Positions 1 to 6,426 of a DNA stretch of 6,707 nucleotides are shown here, one piece after another. Below the pieces are notes generated by a model that was given only the letters and a program-made list of their open reading frames with translations, was not told the DNA's origin and made no database searches. The stretch comes from Burkholderiales bacterium (GTDB taxonomy: Bacteria > Pseudomonadota > Gammaproteobacteria > Burkholderiales > UBA11063), in contig JAPJMP010000138.1 of assembly GCA_026461645.1 (NCBI GenBank), positions 1 through 6,707 of the forward strand, in the 5' to 3' direction. The position numbers and the translations under genes were made by a program. Each line of letters opens with the position of its first letter. Within the stretch, counting starts at the first letter, position 1.

Positions 1-38
1 ATCGCAAATTGTATAATAAAGTGCGACAAAAAATAAAT

Positions 39-68
39 TTGATTTTTCCTCTAATTTTATGCTAAAAT
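39..68 (+). promoter_or_regulatory. Candidate sigma-70 promoter for rpsB-tsf
   Basis: A TTGATT -35-like box at 39-44 is followed after 18 bases by a TAAAAT -10 box at 63-68. A TG at 60-61 one base upstream of the -10 box makes an extended -10 (TGCTAAAAT). Transcription would start near position 75, giving a leader of about 125 nt before rpsB. This is the best promoter match upstream of rpsB. AT-rich DNA produces chance matches, but the extended -10 and the structured leader just downstream raise confidence. A lone TATAAT at 12-17 could be a second, upstream promoter whose -35 box lies outside the window. Confidence 0.6.
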
Positions 69-79
69 ACATGCTTTAA

Positions 80-190
80 TTAAGCATAAATCACTTTATG
101 TTTAAAATTCACACATTAGTGGCTTAAAGGGTGTAATTGGTTTATTTAACTATTTATCTAAGTCCACTAGTGGCGGTTTAACCCTTTTTT
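80..190 (+). promoter_or_regulatory. Structured rpsB 5' leader (possible S2 autoregulatory RNA)
   Basis: The leader can fold into two clear stems. Stem 1 pairs 80-90 with 95-105 (11 bp, one G-U, tetraloop TCAC). Stem 2 pairs 114-122 with 164-172 (9 bp, one G-U) and continues after a bulged T163 with 123-126 paired to 159-162. The stem 2 loop carries AAGGGT (127-132), complementary to ACCCTT (181-186) just upstream of the rpsB Shine-Dalgarno (AGGA, 191-194), so a pseudoknot next to the ribosome site is possible. In Gammaproteobacteria S2 is known to repress its own rpsB-tsf mRNA through a conserved leader. That this leader does the same is inference; I have not matched it to the known motif. 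Confidence 0.5.
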
Positions 191-201
191 AGGAAATTTT
201 T

Positions 202-1047
202 ATGTCAGTATCGATTAAAGCAATGTTGGAAGCTGGTGTTCATTTCGGACATCAAACTAAGTTCTGGAACCCTAAAATGAAGCCTTTTATATATGGCTCA
301 AGAAATAAAATTCATATTATTAACCTAGATTTAACAGCAACACATTTTGAAAATGCATTAAAATTTATTGCCCAAATAGTTAAAAACAAAGGGAATATTT
401 TATATGTTGGAACAAGATCTCAAGCTAGCGAAATTATTGCAACAGAAGCTAAGAGAGCAGGTATGCCATATGTTGATCATCGTTGGTTAGGCGGCATGTT
501 AACTAATTTTGAAACTGTTAAAAAATCAATAAAAAAACTTGAAACTAAACAAGAATTATTACAAAAATCAGAAGATACTGGATTATCTAAAAAAGAATTA
601 CTAGATTTATCAAGAGATATTAAGAAATTACAAGCTAGTATTGGTGGTATTTCTGAAATGAAAAATACACCTGCAGCTTTATTTATTATTGATACAGGTT
701 GTCATGATATAGCAATTAAGGAAGCTAAAAAATTAGGTATTCCAGTAATTGGTGTGGTTGATACCAATAATGACCCATCAGTTGTTGATTATGTAATTCC
801 TGGTAATGATGATTCAGCTAAAGCAATTGAACTATATGCTTCAATGGTATCAGATGTTATTTTAAATGCAAAAAAATCTGTAATTACTGAAATGGTTCAA
901 GATAGTAAGTTAGAAATGGTTGCTGATGCTGATGACTCAGCTAAAAATAAAACAGTTAGACGTGTGAAAAAAACTAAGGAACAAACAACTGAAACTAACT
1001 CTAGCGCTGAAGTAAATACTGAAGAAGCTAGTGAACAAGCAAATTAA
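202..1047 (+). CDS. rpsB: 30S ribosomal protein S2
   Basis: S2 is a protein of the small ribosomal subunit, located between head and body and assembling late, next to S1. The 281-residue product shows the family signatures: [12 protein letters not shown] at residues 8-19, [22 protein letters not shown] at 21-42, a stretch ending in [10 protein letters not shown] at 94-103, the coiled-coil insert at about 105-150, and [13 protein letters not shown]...[10 protein letters not shown] at 180-205. The start has an AGGA Shine-Dalgarno 7 nt upstream. The conserved core ends near residue 225; the remaining 55 or so residues form a Lys/Glu/Thr-rich tail, longer than the usual short S2 tail. The gene is followed 20 nt later by tsf, the classic arrangement, and is probably autoregulated through its leader. 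Confidence 0.98.
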   Translation: MSVSIKAMLEAGVHFGHQTKFWNPKMKPFIYGSRNKIHIINLDLTATHFENALKFIAQIVKNKGNILYVGTRSQASEIIATEAKRAGMPYVDHRWLGGMLTNFETVKKSIKKLETKQELLQKSEDTGLSKKELLDLSRDIKKLQASIGGISEMKNTPAALFIIDTGCHDIAIKEAKKLGIPVIGVVDTNNDPSVVDYVIPGNDDSAKAIELYASMVSDVILNAKKSVITEMVQDSKLEMVADADDSAKNKTVRRVKKTKEQTTETNSSAEVNTEEASEQAN

Positions 1048-1067
1048 TTATTAGGAGATAATATATA

Positions 1068-1952
1068 ATGTCGAACGTAACAGCCGGAATGGTTGCCCAG
1101 TTAAGAGAAATTACTGGTTTAGGTATGATGGAGTGCAAAAAAGCACTAGTTGAAGCTAACGGTGATATTAAAAAAGCAGAAGAATTAATTCGTATTAAAA
1201 GTGGTTCTAAAGCAGGTAAAGTTGCAGGTAGAACTGCTGCTGAAGGAATGGTTGCTGTTTATGTAACTAATGATTGCAAGCAAGGTGCATTAGTTGAAGT
1301 AAACTGCGAAACTGACTTTGTGGCTAAAGATACAAATTTTGTTGATTTTGCCAATAGCGTAGCACGTGCGATTGTTGATAACAAAATTACTTCGTTAGAA
1401 CAATTATCAAATGTTACTTTAAGCTCAGGTAAAACTGTTGAAGACTCAAGAAAAGATTTAATTGCTAAATTAGGTGAAAATATTTCTATTCGTAGATTTG
1501 AATTATTTTCAACTAATGGTACGATTGCTAATTATTTACATGGTAAAAAAATTGGTGTGGTTATTGATTATACCGGTGGTGATTTAAACTTAGGTAAAGA
1601 CATTGCAATGCATATTGCGGCAAGTAAGCCAATTTGTGTATCTAAGGACAATGTTCCTGCCGATAAAATTGAATCTGAACGTAATATTTATACTCAGCAA
1701 GCAGCATCATCTGGAAAACCAGCTGAAATTGTTGCTAAGATGGTTGATGGCAGAATAAATAAATACTTAGCTGAAGTTACTTTATTAGGTCAACCTTTTG
1801 TTAAAAATCCTGAATTAAGTGTTGAGAAATTATTATCAAGCAAAAATGCTAAAGTTAATTCATTTGCTATGTTTGTAGTTGGTGAGGGGATTGAAAAGAA
1901 AGAAGTTGATTTTGCTGCTGAGGTGGCTGCTGCTTCAAATATTAGTAAATAA
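1068..1952 (+). CDS. tsf: Translation elongation factor Ts
   Basis: EF-Ts is the cytosolic guanine-nucleotide exchange factor that releases GDP from EF-Tu. The 294-residue protein begins with the UBA-like N-terminal domain ([23 protein letters not shown] at about residues 5-27), followed by the EF-Tu-contacting TDFVAKD motif at 82-88 and the two-subdomain core with MHIAASKP and [15 protein letters not shown]. The C-terminus ([21 protein letters not shown]) resembles betaproteobacterial EF-Ts, and the length is normal for that group. An AGGAG Shine-Dalgarno at 1053-1057 sits 10 nt before the ATG. The gene is cotranscribed with rpsB, and a strong terminator follows the stop by 17 nt, so expression is expected to be high and coupled to S2. 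Confidence 0.98.
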   Translation: MSNVTAGMVAQLREITGLGMMECKKALVEANGDIKKAEELIRIKSGSKAGKVAGRTAAEGMVAVYVTNDCKQGALVEVNCETDFVAKDTNFVDFANSVARAIVDNKITSLEQLSNVTLSSGKTVEDSRKDLIAKLGENISIRRFELFSTNGTIANYLHGKKIGVVIDYTGGDLNLGKDIAMHIAASKPICVSKDNVPADKIESERNIYTQQAASSGKPAEIVAKMVDGRINKYLAEVTLLGQPFVKNPELSVEKLLSSKNAKVNSFAMFVVGEGIEKKEVDFAAEVAAASNISK

Positions 1953-1969
1953 TTTTTTACATATTTTTT

Positions 1970-2003
1970 AAAAAGCATAGTTACAACAACTATGCTTTTT
2001 TTT
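1970..2003 (+). terminator. Rho-independent terminator of rpsB-tsf
   Basis: A perfect 13-bp stem pairs 1970-1982 with 1988-2000 around a 5-nt loop (ACAAC). The 3' arm runs into an uninterrupted tract of T (1996-2003). The core is GCATAGTT/AACTATGC. It lies 17 nt after the tsf stop. The A-tract in the 5' arm also gives a T-run on the opposite strand, so it could work in both directions, but no minus-strand gene is seen to need it. Confidence 0.93.
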
Positions 2004-2024
2004 ATTTGCGATACTAACTCTAAA

Positions 2025-2061
2025 ACAGCAAATTTATCTCATAAAAATTTGTATATGCTGT
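2025..2061 (+). repeat. Imperfect inverted repeat in the tsf-erpA intergenic region
   Basis: ACAGCA (2025-2030) pairs with TGCTGT (2056-2061). An inner stem AATTT/AAATT (2031-2035 with 2045-2049) is separated from the outer one by a 6-nt bulge. No T-run follows, so it does not look like an intrinsic terminator. It lies upstream of the favoured erpA promoter and overlaps the -35 box of the alternative one (TTGTAT, 2049-2054). It could be a regulator site, or chance pairing in AT-rich DNA. Confidence 0.3.
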
Positions 2062-2077
2062 AAGCGTGAATTATCAT
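2049..2077 (+). promoter_or_regulatory. Alternative candidate promoter for the erpA operon
   Basis: TTGTAT at 2049-2054 and TATCAT at 2072-2077 are separated by exactly 17 bases, a canonical sigma-70 geometry with 4 of 6 consensus matches in the -35 box and 5 of 6 in the -10 box. Initiation would fall near 2084, inside the inverted repeat at 2080-2107, and leave a leader of about 93 nt. It competes with the candidate at 2098-2126; the sequence alone does not decide which is used. Confidence 0.35.
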
Positions 2078-2079
2078 AT

Positions 2080-2107
2080 TTTTAATCTAAAAGTCTATAG
2101 ATTAAAA
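2080..2107. repeat. 10-bp perfect inverted repeat at the erpA promoter
   Basis: The left arm TTTTAATCTA (2080-2089) is the exact reverse complement of the right arm TAGATTAAAA (2098-2107), with an 8-nt spacer (AAAGTCTA). No T-tract follows, so a terminator is unlikely. The right arm covers the -35 region (2098-2103) of the TATAAT promoter, and the left arm covers the start point of the alternative promoter. This position suits an operator for a dimeric regulator. It does not match the IscR type 1 or type 2 consensus as I know them, so the regulator is unknown. Confidence 0.5.
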
Positions 2108-2126
2108 TTTCCAAATATAGTATAAT
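2098..2126 (+). promoter_or_regulatory. Candidate promoter for the erpA operon (TATAAT)
   Basis: A perfect TATAAT -10 box lies at 2121-2126. At 17-bp spacing the -35 position holds only TAGATT (2098-2103, about half the consensus), so this would be a weak or activator-dependent promoter. Transcription would begin near 2133, about 44 nt before erpA. The -35 region lies inside the right arm of the inverted repeat at 2080-2107. It is the closest promoter-like sequence to erpA after the tsf terminator. Confidence 0.5.
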
Positions 2127-2176
2127 AATGATATACATATGTTTTTAAATTATTATCACACGGATGGAGTTTTATA

Positions 2177-2509
2177 ATGGATGGTTCTATAATATTTACA
2201 GACAATGCTGTAAAAAAAGTACAAGAATTAATTGCTGAAGAAGGCAATAATGACCTAAAACTGAGAGTTTTTATCACTGGTGGCGGTTGTTCTGGATTTC
2301 AATATGGTTTCACTTTTGATGAAATTACCAATGAGGATGATTTTATTTTTGACAAAGGTGGCGTGCAGTTTGTAGTTGATAGCACATCATTTCAATATTT
2401 GCATTTGGCTGAAATTGATTATGTTGACTCGCTTGAAGGTGCACAGTTTACTATAAAAAACCCTAATGCTAAAACAACTTGTGGTTGTGGGTCATCATTT
2501 TCAGTTTAA
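2177..2509 (+). CDS. erpA: A-type iron-sulfur cluster insertion protein ErpA
   Basis: ErpA is a small cytosolic A-type carrier that receives Fe-S clusters from the scaffold and delivers them to target apoproteins, in E. coli including enzymes of isoprenoid synthesis and respiration. The 110-residue length is typical. The three cluster-binding cysteines are present: Cys38 in [11 protein letters not shown] and Cys102 and Cys104 in the C-terminal CGCGSSFSV. The N-terminal [18 protein letters not shown] helix region is also standard. GGAG at 2166-2169 lies 7 nt before the ATG. ErpA is favoured over IscA or SufA by the C-terminus and by the absence of isc or suf neighbours, but A-type paralogs are hard to separate by eye. 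It opens the downstream operon. Confidence 0.9.
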   Translation: MDGSIIFTDNAVKKVQELIAEEGNNDLKLRVFITGGGCSGFQYGFTFDEITNEDDFIFDKGGVQFVVDSTSFQYLHLAEIDYVDSLEGAQFTIKNPNAKTTCGCGSSFSV

Positions 2510-2511
2510 CT

Positions 2512-2970
2512 ATGAGATTTGTATTGTATTGTATCTGTTTAGTTTTTTTACTTAAAATTATATTTGCCTTAAGTTTGTCAGATTTTGTGCCATCATTTAT
2601 TTATGGTCGTAATGAAAGTTTTAATGGTGAAGTTAAGCCCATAGTAAATGTTAAACGCAATTCTAGTGGTGAAAATATTTGGTATTGTATTCGTAATTTA
2701 AAAAATATTACCAACGTTTTTTGTAATAAATCGAATCAAAGTAATGCTGTAACTTTCAACAATAGTAGTGGTGATAAATCACCAGTAATTGATAGTTCAG
2801 CAAATAATAACAATGGACAACAATTAAATAATGTGCCAGCAACATTGCAAGATCAAAATGTTAAAGATGCTTTAAAGAATCAAAATTTGATATTTTTGCC
2901 TTTAACCCCGGAAGAAAATTTAAAGATGGACATTAATCAACAGCGGGTCCAATTTCATTATAAATATTAG
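2512..2970 (+). CDS. Unrecognised small secreted or membrane-anchored Asn-rich protein
   Basis: I do not recognise this 152-residue protein. Residues 1-20 (MRFVLYCICLVFLLKIIFAL) are strongly hydrophobic after a single Arg, as in a Sec signal peptide or an N-terminal anchor; the cysteines at 7 and 9 are not placed as a lipobox. Residues 40-75 hold a pair of cysteines, 59 and 71, that could form a disulfide outside the cytoplasm. Residues 73-115 are low-complexity and rich in Asn, Ser and Gln. The end (DINQQRVQFHYKY) is aromatic. The ATG at 2512 is preferred to an in-frame TTG at 2479 inside erpA because it places the signal sequence at the N-terminus. No clear Shine-Dalgarno is seen; with only 2 nt after the erpA stop, translation is probably coupled. 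A periplasmic or envelope role is inference. Confidence 0.75.
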   Translation: MRFVLYCICLVFLLKIIFALSLSDFVPSFIYGRNESFNGEVKPIVNVKRNSSGENIWYCIRNLKNITNVFCNKSNQSNAVTFNNSSGDKSPVIDSSANNNNGQQLNNVPATLQDQNVKDALKNQNLIFLPLTPEENLKMDINQQRVQFHYKY

Positions 2971-2980
2971 AGGGATAACC

Positions 2981-3613
2981 ATGGATTATAAATTTATTGA
3001 TATATTATTTTATTGTTTTTCTTATCTAGTTGGATCATTATCTTTTGCCATTATAGTTTCAAAATTAATGAATATTGAGGATCCTAGATCATATGGATCA
3101 CAAAATGCAGGTGCAACCAATGTAATGCGTAGCGGCAATAAATTTGCTGGATTTCTAACGTTTTTTGGTGATTTTGCTAAAGGCTTTATTGTTGTTATAT
3201 TAGCAAAATTATTTTTCCGTCATGATTTAAACTTTGAGCAAATATTAGCAATTAGCTCCACTTTAGTTATTATTGGACATATATTCCCGGTATTTTTTAA
3301 ATTTAAAGGTGGCATAGGTGTTGCCACAGCAATTGGCGTGTTTTTAGGAATATACTATATTGTTGGATTATATTTTGTTGTCGTTTGGTTTATAATTTAT
3401 AAATTATTTAAAGTATCATCGTTAGCTGCTATTGTTGCATTAATTGTTACTCCTGTTTATGCTTTTTTCTATTTTGGTGATTCTCTACGCTTTGGTGCCA
3501 TATTAATTATTTCTATAATTGTACTAGCTAAGCATCGAACAAATATTTTACGCTTATTTGTAGGTAAAGAACATAAATTTAGTTCGCACCAAGATGGTAA
3601 TAATGGCAAGTAA
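2981..3613 (+). CDS. plsY: Glycerol-3-phosphate acyltransferase PlsY
   Basis: PlsY is an inner-membrane enzyme that transfers an acyl group from acyl-phosphate to glycerol-3-phosphate, giving lysophosphatidic acid, the first step of phospholipid synthesis. The 210-residue length and several hydrophobic helices (for example 8-28, 57-76, 88-105, 115-140, 145-165, 170-184) fit the family. Motif 1 is present at residues 39-50 (GSQNAGATNVMR), motif 2 at 100-116 (GHIFPVFFKFKGGIGVAT) and motif 3 at 185-197 (HRTNILRLFVGKE). Motif 2 reads KGGIGVAT where the family has KGGKGVAT, so the loop lysine is replaced by Ile112; motif 1 has Ala43 where Pro is usual. An AGAGGG Shine-Dalgarno lies 6 nt upstream. 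The 3' end overlaps hemH. Confidence 0.95.
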   Translation: MDYKFIDILFYCFSYLVGSLSFAIIVSKLMNIEDPRSYGSQNAGATNVMRSGNKFAGFLTFFGDFAKGFIVVILAKLFFRHDLNFEQILAISSTLVIIGHIFPVFFKFKGGIGVATAIGVFLGIYYIVGLYFVVVWFIIYKLFKVSSLAAIVALIVTPVYAFFYFGDSLRFGAILIISIIVLAKHRTNILRLFVGKEHKFSSHQDGNNGK

Positions 3614-4568
3614 AAATTTAGTTGTATTGGTCAACCTTGGTTCACCCAATAATTTATCTTATAAAAGTATAAGAATATTTTTATATAACTTTTTAACTGA
3701 TAGACGGGTGGTTAATCTTCCTAAGATACTTTGGTTGCCAATTTTGTTTCTGTTTATTTTAACTTTTAGAGTAAAAAAATTATTTAAACAGTATAAATCA
3801 ATTTGGCTTAAATCAGAATCACCTTTAATTTATTACTCCAATGCTATTGCTACAGCGTTACAAACAAGATTTTCAGCAGATGACACACATGTGGTTACTG
3901 CATATTCGTATTCTCAACCTACACTTAGTAATGTTATTTCTGAGTTTTGTGCTAATAATGAAATTAAAAAATTAACTATAATTCCATTATTTCCACAATT
4001 TTCAACAACTACAACACAAACTGTGTTTGATCAAGTTTACAATCATTTCAAAAGTCTATATTCAATGGGGAATATCAACTTTATTAGTAATTTTGCTACA
4101 CATCCATTATACATTAAGGCTGTGGCAAATTTGATTAGAGCCAACTCAGACCTTAAATATAATGCTACTAAAAAATTACTGTTTAGTTTTCATGGAATTC
4201 CTCAAGTATTAGTAAATAAGGGTGACCCATATTTTAACCATTGCTGCCAAAGTGCTACAATAATTGCACAACATTTGGGGCTTACAGCAGATGATTATTT
4301 GGTATGCTTTCAATCGAAGTTTGGCTCACAAAAATGGTTAACTCCAAGTACTGTTGAAAGTTTAAAGCATTTAGCACAAAATAAGGTTGCAAATGTAGAT
4401 ATTATTTGTCCTGGATTTATCTGTGATTGCTTGGAGACGTTGGAAGAAATTGCTATTATTAATAAACAAATTTTTATAGTAAATGGTGGAGTAAATTATA
4501 ATTACATTCAATGCCTAAATGCTTCTTCAGATATAATTGATTTATTGTATAACATAGTAGATAAATAG
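3603..4568 (+). CDS. hemH: Ferrochelatase (protoporphyrin ferrochelatase)
   Basis: Ferrochelatase inserts ferrous iron into protoporphyrin IX, the last step of protoheme synthesis, at the inner face of the cytoplasmic membrane. Counted from the ATG at 3603 (321 residues), the motifs are VLVNLGSPN at 8-16, SPLIYYS at 73-79, IPLFPQFSTTTTQ at 127-139, LFSFHGIP at 193-200 with the catalytic His197, KGDPY at 206-210, and CPGFICDCLETLEEI at 269-283 with the conserved Glu278. The length is normal. An ATG at 3594 would add three residues; 3603 is chosen because GATGG at 3593-3597 gives a weak ribosome site 5 nt away, while 3594 has none. The gene overlaps plsY by 11 nt (20 nt from the earlier ATG), so translation is probably coupled. 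Confidence 0.95.
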   Translation: MASKNLVVLVNLGSPNNLSYKSIRIFLYNFLTDRRVVNLPKILWLPILFLFILTFRVKKLFKQYKSIWLKSESPLIYYSNAIATALQTRFSADDTHVVTAYSYSQPTLSNVISEFCANNEIKKLTIIPLFPQFSTTTTQTVFDQVYNHFKSLYSMGNINFISNFATHPLYIKAVANLIRANSDLKYNATKKLLFSFHGIPQVLVNKGDPYFNHCCQSATIIAQHLGLTADDYLVCFQSKFGSQKWLTPSTVESLKHLAQNKVANVDIICPGFICDCLETLEEIAIINKQIFIVNGGVNYNYIQCLNASSDIIDLLYNIVDK

Positions 4569-4572
4569 GGGG
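4567..4572 (+). promoter_or_regulatory. Ribosome binding site deciding the glmS start
   Basis: AGGGGG overlaps the hemH stop codon (TAG 4566-4568). Two ATGs follow. The one at 4574 is 1 nt away and in another frame. The one at 4582 is 9 nt away and starts the protein directly before its catalytic cysteine, which must be residue 2 for this enzyme class. The second is therefore the true start. Confidence 0.75.
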
Positions 4573-4581
4573 TATGAAAAT

Positions 4582-6414
4582 ATGTGTGGTATAGTTGGTG
4601 GAATTAGTGAAAGAAATGTAGTCCCAATTATTTTAACTGGTTTATCTCATCTAGAGTATCGTGGCTATGATTCAGTAGGCGTTGCTATAATAAATTCTGA
4701 AGCTAAATTGGAACGCAAAAGAGTTACCGGTAGAGTATCAACGTTGGCTGATTTATGTAATATTGATAATTTAAAAGGTTATATTGGTATTGGCCATACA
4801 CGTTGGGCTACACATGGCTTAGCTACAACTGAAAATGCACACCCGCATTTTTCTAATAATAAAATTGCTCTTGTGCATAATGGAATTATTGAAAACTATA
4901 TGCAACTTAAAACAGAACTTGAGGGCAGTGGTTACATTTTTGAATCACAAACTGATACTGAGGTAATTGTTCATTTAGTCCACTTTTATTCGATGCTAAC
5001 CAATAATTTATTACAAGCTGTACAACAAACATTTAAAAGACTTCAAGGGGCTTATGCACTTGGTATAATAAATGTTGATAATCCTAATGAAATTATTTGT
5101 GTTAAATATGGCTCACCATTAGTTATTGGTGTTGGTATCAATGAAATGTATTTTGCCTCCGATGTATCGGCTCTCCTACCAGTTACTAATAAGGTAATAT
5201 ATTTAGAAGATGGTGATATTGGTGTGATTTCCTTAAATGATTATAAAATTTATAATGCACAGCAATTAGTTAGCCGCAAAGTTAAAACTTCTGATTTGGT
5301 CTTAAATCAAATTGAGCTTGGTTCCTTTCGCCATTATATGCAAAAAGAAATATTTGAGCAACCACAAGCTATTTTAGATACAATACACAGCGTTGGTAAT
5401 CAGTTTGAATCTAGTGATTTTGGCATTAATGCGCCTGAGGTATTTAACAAAACTGAGCAAATACTAATATTAGCTTGTGGTACCAGTTTAAATGCAGGAC
5501 ACGTTGCTAAGTATTGGTTGGAAGAGTATGCAAAATTAAGCTGTAGTATTGAAATTGCCAGTGAATTTAGGTATAGTAAAATTGTAACTAAACAAAATAC
5601 CTTGGTCATAAATATTTCACAGTCTGGAGAAACTGCAGATACTATTGCTTCAGTAAATTATGCGCATGATTTAGGCATGGTTAACACACTATCCATTTGT
5701 AATGTTCCTGAGAGTACTTTGGTGCGTCTATCTAAATTAGGTATTTTAACTAAGGCCGGACGGGAAATTGGTGTGGCCTCAACTAAAGCTTTTACCACCC
5801 AATTGATAATTTTGTTATATTTAACTTTTACCTTAGCTAAAGCACGTAAATTATTAGCTGCTAATGATGAACAAATTGTCCTTAATGAAATTCGTCGAAT
5901 TCCTGGATTAATCAATGAAATTTTTAAACAAGAAGAGCAAATTATTAATATGGCCAAATCTTTGAGTATAAAGAGTAATGCTTTATTTTTAGCGCGCAAC
6001 AGTTTATTTCCAATAGCTAATGAAGGTGCATTAAAGCTAAAAGAAATATCATATATTCATGCAGAAGCTTATGCTGCTGGTGAATTAAAACATGGTCCAT
6101 TAGCTTTAATCGATGATAATATGCCAAGCATCATTTTAATGCCGCAAAATAATCTATTGAGTAAAATGCGTTCCAATATTCAAGAAATTTTAGCCAGAAA
6201 GGGCCAGGTATATTTATTTACTGATGTATTAGAGGATAATTTATTTTCCAGTTGTACTCATGTAATTCATTTACCAACAGCTGATGTTAATTTATATTTA
6301 CTACCTATTTTATATATTATTCCACTTCAGTTACTTGCTTATCATACTGCTGTTTTAAAAGGAACGGATATTGATAAACCGCGAAATTTAGCTAAAAGTG
6401 TTACTGTAGAATAA
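4582..6414 (+). CDS. glmS: Glutamine--fructose-6-phosphate aminotransferase (isomerizing)
   Basis: GlmS converts fructose-6-phosphate and glutamine to glucosamine-6-phosphate and glutamate in the cytosol, the committed step towards UDP-GlcNAc for peptidoglycan and lipopolysaccharide. The 610 residues match the usual 609 or so. The N-terminal class II glutaminase domain has Cys2 exposed after Met removal, YRGYDS at 26-31, GHTRWATHG at 71-79, HNG at 99-101 and TDTEVI at 124-129. The first SIS domain has ACGTSLNAG at 298-306, SQSGETADT at 346-354 and STKAFTTQ at 400-407. The second has EGALKLKEISYIHAEAYAAGELKHGPLALID at 481-511, with Glu488 and His504. The C-terminal tail is DKPRNLAKSVTVE with the conserved lysine at 605. 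No glmS ribozyme is possible in the 13-nt gap from hemH. Confidence 0.98.
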   Translation: MCGIVGGISERNVVPIILTGLSHLEYRGYDSVGVAIINSEAKLERKRVTGRVSTLADLCNIDNLKGYIGIGHTRWATHGLATTENAHPHFSNNKIALVHNGIIENYMQLKTELEGSGYIFESQTDTEVIVHLVHFYSMLTNNLLQAVQQTFKRLQGAYALGIINVDNPNEIICVKYGSPLVIGVGINEMYFASDVSALLPVTNKVIYLEDGDIGVISLNDYKIYNAQQLVSRKVKTSDLVLNQIELGSFRHYMQKEIFEQPQAILDTIHSVGNQFESSDFGINAPEVFNKTEQILILACGTSLNAGHVAKYWLEEYAKLSCSIEIASEFRYSKIVTKQNTLVINISQSGETADTIASVNYAHDLGMVNTLSICNVPESTLVRLSKLGILTKAGREIGVASTKAFTTQLIILLYLTFTLAKARKLLAANDEQIVLNEIRRIPGLINEIFKQEEQIINMAKSLSIKSNALFLARNSLFPIANEGALKLKEISYIHAEAYAAGELKHGPLALIDDNMPSIILMPQNNLLSKMRSNIQEILARKGQVYLFTDVLEDNLFSSCTHVIHLPTADVNLYLLPILYIIPLQLLAYHTAVLKGTDIDKPRNLAKSVTVE

Positions 6415-6426
6415 AGTAGAGAATAT

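Noticed and set aside
2..26. TCGCA/TGCGA inverted repeat at the window start as a terminator
   Set aside because: The stem is only 5 bp with a 15-nt loop, and the A-rich tract after it gives no T-run on the + strand; on the other strand the T-run lies on the wrong side.
164..173. CCACTAGTGG perfect palindrome as a stand-alone operator
   Set aside because: It is better explained as the 3' arm of leader stem 2, which pairs with 114-122, and lies about 90 nt downstream of the predicted start site.
1790..1978. Minus-strand open frame of 62 codons over the 3' end of tsf
   Set aside because: It is antisense to the conserved EF-Ts C-terminus, has no recognisable domain, and simply mirrors the codons of tsf.
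2095..2277. Minus-strand open frame of 60 codons over the erpA promoter and 5' end
   Set aside because: It overlaps the conserved ErpA N-terminus in antisense and shows no recognisable protein features.
2479..2511. Upstream TTG start extending the orphan protein by 11 residues into erpA
   Set aside because: The extension encodes the out-of-frame image of the ErpA Cys-rich C-terminus and would bury the signal-like segment; the ATG at 2512 is a better start.
4569..4581. glmS ribozyme upstream of glmS
   Set aside because: Only 13 nt separate hemH and glmS, far too little for the ribozyme, which is mainly known from Gram-positive bacteria.
5400..5999. Two minus-strand open frames (69 and 113 codons) inside glmS
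   Set aside because: Both lie antisense to strongly conserved SIS domain sequence, resemble no family, and are explained as shadows of glmS.
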